Source of the DNA: Nodularia sp. LEGE 06071
GTDB lineage: Bacteria > Cyanobacteriota > Cyanobacteriia > Cyanobacteriales > Nostocaceae
Direction: 5' to 3'
DNA: 64,000 nucleotides
NCBI RefSeq assembly: GCF_015207755.1
Contig: NZ_JADEWH010000010.1
Coordinates: 1 to 64,000 of the forward strand
Part shown: positions 57,039-64,000 of the stretch, in pieces
How positions within the stretch are numbered: the stretch's first letter is position 1
How the letters are laid out: every line of letters starts with the position of its first letter
Made by a program: the position numbers and the translations under genes
Notes under the pieces: generated by a model
The model's database searches: none
Told to the model about the DNA's origin: nothing
What the model saw: the letters and a program-made list of their open reading frames with translations, nothing else

Positions 57039-57416
57039 TCACTGGAGCGCATCCATTGGCTCACAAAAATCCTTCACACCTTGCTTGAGAATATATATGA
57101 GAACTGGCGTAGCCAAAATCTGAGGAAATGTCGGCATGGTTTTGAGACGTTCCATGATCCCTCCCAGAGAGTTACTGAGCAAATCTTCGCGGTATTCTTG
57201 TTCACAAATAACCGCACGCCATTTTCTGGCCATAGCATCCAACCACTCAGAATTAGTCATACCTGGTTCTTGTCCCGCCCGAATAGCCAGAGTCATGGCT
57301 GCATCTTCCAAATCTCCATCACAATCCTCTATCAAATCCAGCGCTTCCATAGCCTCAGAATCATCAGCTAATTGAGAACGAAACAAGGCAATTTCCTGTG
57401 ATGTAACTGTAGTCAT
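57039..57416 (-). CDS. Conserved cyanobacterial protein of unknown function
   Basis: 125 residues from MTTVTSQEIALFRSQLADDS at 57416; the earlier start (57443) has no RBS. An acidic helical N-terminal region with DLIEDCDGDLEDAAMTLAIR (UBA-like helix pattern) and a C-terminal hydrophobic stretch FPQILATPVLIYILKQGVKD. No family recognised with certainty. Confidence 0.65.
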   Translation of the reverse strand: MTTVTSQEIALFRSQLADDSEAMEALDLIEDCDGDLEDAAMTLAIRAGQEPGMTNSEWLDAMARKWRAVICEQEYREDLLSNSLGGIMERLKTMPTFPQILATPVLIYILKQGVKDFCEPMDALQ

Positions 57417-57563
57417 AGAGTTTTTACAATCCAAATATTGCAATACTCAGCTATGGTAGTCCAATTTTGATGATTGATTTCTACAAGCCACACTCTTGTG
57501 ACTTCTAGTCATGAGTTAGGCGTGACCACTCCTGAAACCCTGACCAATGAGCAATGACAAATG

Positions 57564-57604
57564 ACGACCCTAGCTAGTTAACTTTATTTCCACCGACCTA
57601 CTTA
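57564..57604. repeat. 41-bp dispersed repeat, copy 2
   Basis: ACGACCCTAGCTAGTTAACT then TTATTTCCACCGACCTACTTA, matching 17138-17178 at 37 of 41 bases. The transporter stop at 57602 lies inside it, so the repeat supplies the last codon(s). Confidence 0.75.
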
Positions 57605-59050
57605 AAAGCATCTATTTTCTTGACGTGCTTTAAGTTTCATCATAATCTCTGCGTGCATCTCACGAGTAATTGGGTAAAAATACGTGAGGAATAAACCACA
57701 AATTAAGCAAATTGTCGGTAATGGGCCAACAGCGATGCGGATGGCTGTTAGGGCTGATTCGGGTTGTATGGGTGTAGTTTGTCCTGCTAAGGTTGCTTGG
57801 AAACCGGCGGCTTGCAAAGCGTTTCCGACTAAAAATATTCCTAAAGCTAAACCTAACTTTTGCAGCAAAACCATAAAGCCATAAAAAATCCCTTCTCGGC
57901 GCTGTCCAGTGTTGAGTTCATCTAAGTCAATCACATCTGGAATCATTGACCAAGGAACGAGATAAGCTGTGGACACGCCAACACCAGCCATCACAGCCAT
58001 GACATACATCAAACCGATTTGATTAGGCTGTAAAAAAAACAGTCCTCCGGCGGCGATAATCCATAAACTCATCCCCAGAAAATAAACCACTTTTTTGCCG
58101 ATTTTCTTGCTCAAAGCACTCCAAACAAATAACATCAGCAAGGCTGTTCCTTGAACTGCAATCATCACCGTGGGGACATCTGCATCCTTCAAACCCATAC
58201 AGTTGACGACAAAATAAGGAATAGTGGTGGCTGTCACTTGCACTCCTAACCAAGAAAAAAGATATATACCAATCACAAATAGAAAAGGTCGATTGCTAAA
58301 GACAATTTTTAGTTGTTCAAAGAAGGATATCGATGCAGGTTGTTCGGCTTGGGTACGTTTGGCTTCAAAAGCTAAGACGCGATCGCGCACTCCAAAAATA
58401 CACACATATAAGGACAAAACCGAAATTACCGCACAAATTGCGGCTAATACGAGATATTGTTGTTCGCGATCGCTAATTGTCGAAAAAATAATTTGCGCTA
58501 AAATCAACGATAAAATACTACCACCAATGGAAAAAGCGAAGCGAAAGCTATTCAGGCTAGTACGTTCATCATAATCTTGAGTTAGTTCTGGAGTCATTGC
58601 CGTATAAGGCAAATTCACAACAGTGTAAAACACCTGAGATAGTAACCCAATGACGACATAATACCAAAACAATGGCCAAATATTACTACTTGGGTCGGCA
58701 CTAAAACGTGGTATGATCCACTGCAAAAAATAGATAATGCCAAAAGGAACTGCTCCGTAAAGCATCCAAGGCAAACGACGACCCCAGCGACTAGATTTAG
58801 TTCTATCTGACAACACCCCGATCATTGGATCGTTGATGGCATCCCAAATTTTACCAATCATTAAAATACTACCAGCTAAACCAGCCGGAATCCCCGCCAC
58901 ATTGGTAAAGAAAACCAGCAGAAAAAATATGGAAATATTGGCAGTAATTGCTGGGCCTAAATCTCCTGCGCCATAAGCTAGTTTGGTTTTCAAATCCAGT
59001 TTGGGATTTTCCGGATTCATTCGGGCAAACTCATCAACAGAATCGTTCAT
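57602..59050 (-). CDS. MFS transporter, GPH sugar-cation symporter type
   Basis: 482 residues from the ATG at 59050; a GTG at 59092 gives 14 more. Twelve membrane helices. KLAYGAGDLGPAITANISIF near the N-terminus, IWDAINDPMIGVLSDRTKSS with GRRLPWMLYGAVPFG, and MTPELTQDYDERTSLNSFRF are the GPH (MelB-like) motifs. The substrate may be a sugar or glycoside. Divergent from the phosphoribosyltransferase gene. Confidence 0.88.
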   Translation of the reverse strand: MNDSVDEFARMNPENPKLDLKTKLAYGAGDLGPAITANISIFFLLVFFTNVAGIPAGLAGSILMIGKIWDAINDPMIGVLSDRTKSSRWGRRLPWMLYGAVPFGIIYFLQWIIPRFSADPSSNIWPLFWYYVVIGLLSQVFYTVVNLPYTAMTPELTQDYDERTSLNSFRFAFSIGGSILSLILAQIIFSTISDREQQYLVLAAICAVISVLSLYVCIFGVRDRVLAFEAKRTQAEQPASISFFEQLKIVFSNRPFLFVIGIYLFSWLGVQVTATTIPYFVVNCMGLKDADVPTVMIAVQGTALLMLFVWSALSKKIGKKVVYFLGMSLWIIAAGGLFFLQPNQIGLMYVMAVMAGVGVSTAYLVPWSMIPDVIDLDELNTGQRREGIFYGFMVLLQKLGLALGIFLVGNALQAAGFQATLAGQTTPIQPESALTAIRIAVGPLPTICLICGLFLTYFYPITREMHAEIMMKLKARQENRCF

Positions 59051-59110
59051 GCTCGTACTAAAATCAAAAGTTTGTAGTTGTTTAAGTATCACCTAAAAAG
59101 CACTTGATTT

Positions 59111-59665
59111 ATGCCAGACCTTTACGTTTCTTGGTCAGATTATCACCAAAAAATCGAACACTTAGCGGCTCAGGTATATCAATCAGGCTGGGAGTTCAAC
59201 CAGATTGTTTGTCTCGCTAGAGGAGGACTGCGAGTGGGAGATATTATTTCCCGTATATATCAGCAGCCGTTGGCAATTTTAGCAACATCTTCTTACAGTG
59301 GACCCGGTAAGCAAGAAAGAGGCAATTTAATCTTTTCTCGCCACTTAACAATGACAACAGAAAAGTTAGGTTCCCACATTCTCCTCGTTGATGACTTGGT
59401 AGATTCTGGAATCACACTTGAGCAAACTATACCTTGGCTCAAGGAAAGTAGTAATTTCGCTGTGGCAGAAATTCGCACGGCTGTACTGTGGTATAAAGCC
59501 TGTTCTAAGATCAAACCTGATTATTATGTCGATTATCTGCCAGATAATCCCTGGATTCATCAACCCTTTGAACATTATGAAAATATGAATCCCGCAGAAC
59601 TAAGGGACTTCCAATTAAAAAAATATCCCATTGCTGAGGTAGGCAGGGGAGCAGGCTTGCCGTGA
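59111..59665 (+). CDS. Phosphoribosyltransferase
   Basis: 184 residues. The PRPP loop ILLVDDLVDSGITLEQTI is the type I motif, CLARGGLRVGDIISR is the pyrophosphate loop region. Resembles xanthine/hypoxanthine-type enzymes. The substrate is not certain. The last codons (GRGAGLP) lie in GGGAGCAGG-type repeat sequence, so the C-terminus is repeat-derived. DNPWIHQPFEHYE near the C-terminus is typical. Confidence 0.85.
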   Translation: MPDLYVSWSDYHQKIEHLAAQVYQSGWEFNQIVCLARGGLRVGDIISRIYQQPLAILATSSYSGPGKQERGNLIFSRHLTMTTEKLGSHILLVDDLVDSGITLEQTIPWLKESSNFAVAEIRTAVLWYKACSKIKPDYYVDYLPDNPWIHQPFEHYENMNPAELRDFQLKKYPIAEVGRGAGLP

Positions 59666-59994
59666 GCGTAGCCGAATGGGAGCAGGGAGCAGGGGGGATA
59701 AAGAACAAAGATGGTCTGATGAAATGGGGCAATTTATTTTCTGGAAATCTCTAATAAATCAGGTAAGTCAACCTTGCTGATGAATCACAGAACTTATACC
59801 AATTACTTGTGAAGCTGCATATTATTTCGACCCCACCCCTAACCCCTCCCCGCAAGCGAGGAGGGGAACTGAATTTCTGGTTAAATTCTATTTATGCATC
59901 TTTATATTAAATTGGTATTAAACAAAAAATCTCTCAAATTCTCATAACTCTGTGTACTCTGTGCCTCTGCGGTTCGTTCACTCCACTCAAACCA
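59666..59994. repeat. Spacer with dispersed short repeats
   Basis: GGGAGCAGGGAGCAGGGGGG (59679-59698), CCCACCCCTAACCCCTCCCC with GCAAGCGAGGAGGGG (59831-59867, a hairpin) and TCTGTGCCTCTGCGGTTCG (59958-59976; related to 47534-47557). These are typical Nostocales intergenic repeats. No gene. Confidence 0.6.
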
Positions 59995-61245
59995 CTAAAA
60001 AGCGCCAGCAATCAAGCCAATAATTGCACCAGCAGGGACTAACTGCCATGTGGGACGCTGGAAGCGGATCAGCGCCACTAAAGCTAAAATGCTGATCATG
60101 GCTGCTAAGATAGAGCGCCCTAGAGTATCTTGGATGATAGCAGTCTGTGCTAGGGGAATTGCCGCAGCTGCGATCGCACCTAGAACCGCAGGAGTAACGC
60201 CTTTCAAAAAGCTGCGAATCCAGGGGTTTTGGCGAATGCGAACTAAAAGCGGTGCAGCTCCCATGATCAAGAGGAAGGATGGGGTAAAAATGGCGATCGC
60301 CGAAATTAAAGCACCCATTGCACCAGCCACCTTATAGCCGACAAAAGCCGCCGTAATCACCACAGGCCCCGGAGTAAATTCACCAATAGCCACACCGTCC
60401 AGAAATTCGCTCCGAGTTAACCAATGAAATTGATTGACTACTTCTGACTCCAGCAAGGGGATAATCACTAGCCCACCCCCAAAGATGAAACTACCGACTT
60501 TCAAAAAGAACAATGTTAACGTTAAATAATACTCCTGAATCCGTTCTAGTCCCCAAAAGCTAGACAATGCTAATGTGTCAGTAGATACAGTCGCCAGTGT
60601 TTTGGGCAGCACCTGCATCATAGGTAAAAGCGGAACTAGCCAAGCACTGTTGAGATTTGATGGAGTGGATGGTGGTCGATATAAGATTAACCCGACAATA
60701 CCCGCTAGGATGAATTGCAAGAGAATATTGACTTGAAATAGCAACGTGACAAATAGGACAGATATAGCGATCGCCACACCTTTGCTATCCGTAATTCCCC
60801 GTTTTGCTAACTTCCAGCAAAACCCAAAAATAATCGCAATGACAACAGGTGTAATCCCCAGAAACAAATCTTCAATCTGCGGTATACCCTGAAAACGAAA
60901 ATATGCCCAAGACAGAGTTAGCACAATTAAGAAAGCAGGCAAAATAAAACAAATCCCAGCCACTAAAGCTCCCAACTGTCCCGCCCGGACATACCCAGTA
61001 TAAATTCCCATCTGCGTAGAAGCAGGCCCAGGTAACATCTCGCAAACCGCGACTCCTTCCAAAAATTGTTCTTGGGTAAACCAGCCTCGCTGCACAACAG
61101 CTTCATCATTAATCATGGCAATGTGAGCTTGCGGGCCACCAAAGCCAATTAAGCCTAGCTTGAAAAAAAGTTGAGCCAGTTCTAGCAATCTGGCAGATAA
61201 ACTAGGCTGTGTTTCCAGAGAGTCATGATTACTTTGCTGATTCAT
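59995..61245 (-). CDS. chrA: Chromate transporter ChrA
   Basis: 416 residues from MNQQSNHDSLETQ at 61245 with GAGG upstream. Two homologous halves (CHR domains): FFKLGLIGFGGPQAHIAMIN with VAVCEMLPGPASTQMGIYTG, and FLKVGSFIFGGGLVIIPLLE with VAIGEFTPGPVVITAAFVGY. About 12 helices. Proton-linked efflux of chromate or uptake of sulfate-like anions. Confidence 0.93.
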   Translation of the reverse strand: MNQQSNHDSLETQPSLSARLLELAQLFFKLGLIGFGGPQAHIAMINDEAVVQRGWFTQEQFLEGVAVCEMLPGPASTQMGIYTGYVRAGQLGALVAGICFILPAFLIVLTLSWAYFRFQGIPQIEDLFLGITPVVIAIIFGFCWKLAKRGITDSKGVAIAISVLFVTLLFQVNILLQFILAGIVGLILYRPPSTPSNLNSAWLVPLLPMMQVLPKTLATVSTDTLALSSFWGLERIQEYYLTLTLFFLKVGSFIFGGGLVIIPLLESEVVNQFHWLTRSEFLDGVAIGEFTPGPVVITAAFVGYKVAGAMGALISAIAIFTPSFLLIMGAAPLLVRIRQNPWIRSFLKGVTPAVLGAIAAAAIPLAQTAIIQDTLGRSILAAMISILALVALIRFQRPTWQLVPAGAIIGLIAGAF

Positions 61246-61651
61246 TCTCAACCTCTTTGTGGAGATATGCAGAATAAAAAGTGAATAATTCAAAATCACA
61301 TTTAAAATCTCAAATCAAAAATTCCAGATTTTGAGTAATTACCTTCAGGTATGAGGTCAATCTAAAATCTAAAATCTAAAATCTAAAATTGAGCGACGTT
61401 TGATGATCATCCCATATATTATTTTAAGTAATTTTTTATCTTTCATAAGTTGGAAAAAATAAATGATTCAAAGGATGGAAGAAAAGACAAATTTGAGTTT
61501 GTAAAATAGCAAGGTCGGCAAAAGTCGTATGTAATTTTTGCTCCTGGTTTATCTACTACATCATTCATCGGTGTAAATAAATCAACCAGTGATGAGCAGA
61601 AATTGTGTCTCTTATTCAAGAGAACGAACAACAAGTATGAGGAGCTTTTTC
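61246..61651. other. Divergent spacer with heptamer repeats
   Basis: 406 bp. TCTAAAA is repeated four times at 61361-61388 (short tandem heptamers). The rest is AT-rich and should hold promoters of both neighbours. A 63-codon minus-strand frame here has no support. Confidence 0.55.
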
Positions 61652-62506
61652 ATGGTGAATAGACTCAACACAAATCACTTGAGCAGTTGTGTCAGCTTTC
61701 GCGATCGTAGCTTGATGCAAAAGCTGTGGAAGTCCAAAGGTATTACTGTTTTAGCACTGGGGACTTTGCTGCTTTCTGCTTGTAATAGTGGGTTCCGAGA
61801 AGCAATTGCTCCGGAATCGCCAGAAAATGTCGTCACTGAAGAAGTTGCAGACAGGACAGATCAACTGATTGGTCAAACCGTAACCATTAGAAGTCAACCA
61901 ATCAGCTTAGTTAGTCCCACCAGCTTTACAGTCACGGATCAAAAATTATTCGGTAGCGAAACTATCCTAGTGGTTAATGCTACGGGTCAACCTTTTACTC
62001 TGCCTGATCAGCAGAATATAGAAGTTCAAGCTACAGGACAGGTTAGCAAATTTGTACTGGCAGACATCAATAGAGATTACAAGTTGAACTTGGAGTCAGA
62101 CTTGTACAGTGAATACGAAAACCAGCCTGTGATTATTGCCCAGTCAATGGCACTAGCACCAAAACCAGGAGATATCATTTCCAACCCCAGCCAATACTAC
62201 GGAAAAACTCTGGCGGTGGCAGGTGAAGTAGCAGACACGAAAAATGAAGTTTCATTTACCTTGGATGAAGACCAATTAGTGGGTGGAGAAGAGTTGCTAG
62301 TGCTGCGTAGCAATCCACAACCGAGTATCGGTGATCGAGAAAGTGTCGTTGTTACAGGTGTGCTGCGTCCGTTTGTCGTTGCTGACCTAGAGCGAGATTA
62401 CGACCTCACTTGGGATTTAAATGTCCAGAAACAGCTAGAAGTTGAGTACAGCAACAAACCTGTGATAGTTGCTACAGGCGTTTATCCATCGGCAGTTTCC
62501 CAATAA
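61652..62506 (+). CDS. Lipoprotein with repeated beta domains, unknown function
   Basis: 284 residues from the ATG at 61652, set by GAGGAG seven bases ahead; the earlier ATGs have no RBS. A basic N-terminus is followed by ITVLALGTLLLSAC, a lipobox with Cys near residue 44. Two similar halves: GQTVTIRSQPISLVSPTSFT then ADINRDYKLNLESDLYSEY-ENQPVIIA, and GKTLAVAGEVADTKNEVSFT then ADLERDYDLTWDLNVQKQLE with NKPVIVATG. The duplication implies a two-domain OB-like lipoprotein. Function unknown. Confidence 0.75.
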   Translation: MVNRLNTNHLSSCVSFRDRSLMQKLWKSKGITVLALGTLLLSACNSGFREAIAPESPENVVTEEVADRTDQLIGQTVTIRSQPISLVSPTSFTVTDQKLFGSETILVVNATGQPFTLPDQQNIEVQATGQVSKFVLADINRDYKLNLESDLYSEYENQPVIIAQSMALAPKPGDIISNPSQYYGKTLAVAGEVADTKNEVSFTLDEDQLVGGEELLVLRSNPQPSIGDRESVVVTGVLRPFVVADLERDYDLTWDLNVQKQLEVEYSNKPVIVATGVYPSAVSQ

Positions 62507-62604
62507 AATTAGCCACTTATTCCCCACAATCGCAATAAATAGGGTGAGGACTGGCGCGGGTTTGATTGTGGGGAACAGTCCCAGCCCAAGGCGCTTCATC
62601 TCAA

Positions 62605-63522
62605 TCAAAACAGCCATAGCCAAACTGGGAGAGTAACCAGTAAGACCATAGACCCCACGGCTAAAGAAGTAACTGCCAGGTCGCGGTCAAGATTAAAGGT
62701 TTCAGAAATGACTAATGTGGCAAATGCTGGAGGCATAGCCATTTGTAGGACAATTACCTGTGCTGGTTCACCAGTTACGCCAAAAAATGGTAATGTGCTA
62801 CCTAGAACTAGGGGAACAATCAACATTTTAATTATTAAGCTGATTCCTGCCTCCGGTAGCCTGTGCCAAGAATTGAGCTGAGAAAGTCGCATTCCAATTA
62901 ATATTAAAGTTAAAGCAATAACGCCCCAACCTAATTTTTCTAGGCTAGATTCAAGGAAAGAGGGGAGCGTCACCGCTCGAAATAGCAAGCCAAAGCCGAA
63001 ACTCCACAGAGCCGGATTAATCACAATGGACTTGATTATTTGCCAATGATTCCCCGCACTTCCGCCGAAATGAGATGCCAAAACTATTCCGAAGCCATAA
63101 GCACCAAAGAGTGATCCCAACATATCGTAGAATAAAGCCCAGGCAAAGTATTCTTGCCCGACTAATGCGAGGGTGATGGGAAACCCCAGATAACCTGTGT
63201 TGCCCACCATTGCCGCCAGGAGTATGCTACCTTGAGTTGATTTTTGATAAATGGTTTTGCGGAAATAGGCTTGCCCTTTCATTCCCCACCAAGCCAAAAA
63301 TGCCCCTAGTAAAATGGCTAAATAGGCGATCGCCGGGGCAATCCAAATCTGTCCCGACAAATCGGCTCGACGTAAAAAAGCTACGATACTTATAGGTACT
63401 CCTACCCAAAATAACCATTGAGCCACACGAGTAGGAACTGTGTTAGGTAGTTTGCGTCCCAGAATAAAGCCTACTAGGACTAATCCCACCAGTTTGACGT
63501 ATAGTTCTAGGAGGTTAGCCAA
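62605..63522 (-). CDS. AEC family transporter (auxin efflux carrier-like)
   Basis: 305 residues, about ten membrane helices. LLAAMVGNTGYLGFPITLAL is the conserved unwound helix of the AEC family; the second half VIVLQMAMPPAFATLVISE is its repeat. Substrate unknown (organic anions in bacteria). Confidence 0.88.
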   Translation of the reverse strand: MANLLELYVKLVGLVLVGFILGRKLPNTVPTRVAQWLFWVGVPISIVAFLRRADLSGQIWIAPAIAYLAILLGAFLAWWGMKGQAYFRKTIYQKSTQGSILLAAMVGNTGYLGFPITLALVGQEYFAWALFYDMLGSLFGAYGFGIVLASHFGGSAGNHWQIIKSIVINPALWSFGFGLLFRAVTLPSFLESSLEKLGWGVIALTLILIGMRLSQLNSWHRLPEAGISLIIKMLIVPLVLGSTLPFFGVTGEPAQVIVLQMAMPPAFATLVISETFNLDRDLAVTSLAVGSMVLLVTLPVWLWLF

Positions 63523-63623
63523 GATTGTGCCGAAGAATAATAGATGTGAATACTACAGAAAATCTTTATTTCTGTCCAGTCTACAATTTTTGATCAACAT
63601 TGCACAAAAGCAGGAGATGTCTC

Positions 63624-64000
63624 TTGAATAAAGCCCGGTTTTCTGGACAACCGCATCACTTATCAGGTGACTCTAGTGAAGATATTCCAGTGGCTTTACG
63701 CGATAGCCCTGACGCAGCACCTCAGCGACTTTCCCCAACTCTAATTTTGCTGATCGCAGGAATATCTGGGTTAATCCTGCTGGGTTTAATTGCTAGTTTT
63801 TGGTTCTTTGTCATCGCACCCAGAAACACCATTGACCCTCAACTTGCATCTAATGTCACAACTCCCACAGACTCACAATCTAGTAATTCTGTCAATAGTC
63901 AGGATAATAATCTTGATGCCCTGTTGGGTCATTTGAGATACCCAGAAGCGCCAGAGTCAGAACTATTACCAATTACCGCAGATGGGCGCATTAGACTCAG
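63624..64000 (+). CDS. D-alanyl-D-alanine carboxypeptidase-like (M15) membrane protein, 5' part
   Basis: Starts with TTG at 63624, preceded by AGGAGA; cut by the window end after 125 codons. One membrane helix (SPTLILLIAGISGLILLGLI, then ASFWFFVIA) at about 38-66 and a Ser/Asn-rich linker; the visible LLGHLRYPEAPESELLPITA just before the edge is the lead-in of M15/VanY-type peptidoglycan peptidases in Nostocales. The catalytic domain is outside the window. Confidence 0.7.
   Translation, partial: MNKARFSGQPHHLSGDSSEDIPVALRDSPDAAPQRLSPTLILLIAGISGLILLGLIASFWFFVIAPRNTIDPQLASNVTTPTDSQSSNSVNSQDNNLDALLGHLRYPEAPESELLPITADGRIRL

Overview
The window is chromosomal DNA of a filamentous, probably heterocyst-forming cyanobacterium (Nostoc/Anabaena/Nodularia type). 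It carries psbA, psbO, psbEFLJ, psaI, ndhCKJ and chlL/chlN, many GCGATCGC (HIP1) octamers, short tandem heptamer repeats and dispersed palindromic repeats in the spacers. The genus is inferred; no rRNA is present.

Layout. 1-1635: 5' end of psbA (minus) and cofG (plus). 1800-8000: accessory block with a P-loop NTPase, a giant TPR protein cut by an in-frame stop, and small toxin-antitoxin genes (UPF0175, DUF2281, MazF). 8314-14371: hflX, grxC, gshB, then ftsZ and ftsQ on the minus strand. 14372-15900: a decayed WD40 gene and small unknown genes. 16102-19653: psbO, sigF, a PilP-like lipoprotein and a small partner. 20031-26757: a five-ORF plus-strand cluster coding a vWA membrane protein, a tubulin/FtsZ-like GTPase (split by a frameshift), a MotA/ZorA-like channel with a long coiled tail, and a MotB/ZorB-like OmpA protein; a large unknown gene follows. 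29540-32609: photosystem genes psaI, psbJ, psbL, psbF, psbE, ycf48 and rubA, plus a MAPEG pseudogene. 33024-39700: a glycosyltransferase, ndhC-ndhK-ndhJ, a GTPase, initiator tRNA, asparaginase, CGLD27 and rsfS. 40009-47513: glycosyltransferase, queE, a STAS-sugar transferase fusion, a broken toxin-antitoxin locus and an orphan repeat protein. 47630-50815: chlN, DUF5331 and chlL. 51346-64000: mixed housekeeping, transport and unknown genes, ending inside a peptidase gene.

How genes work together. The photosynthesis genes supply PSII core and cofactor proteins (psbA, psbO, psbEFLJ), their assembly factors (ycf48, rubA), a PSI subunit, NDH-1 subunits and dark chlorophyll synthesis. gshB and grxC belong to glutathione redox metabolism; ftsQ and ftsZ to division.

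The most unusual content is the 20.0-26.8 kb cluster, which pairs a tubulin-like GTPase and a vWA protein with a predicted ion-driven motor pair resembling ZorA/ZorB. Second is the NTPase-TPR-toxin block at 1.8-8.0 kb. The window is also rich in recent gene damage: in-frame stops in the TPR and MAPEG genes, a frameshift in the tubulin-like gene, loss of the ATG in hflX, a chimeric PIN/YoeB remnant and a WD40 relic. Several small palindromic repeats have become part of coding sequences.
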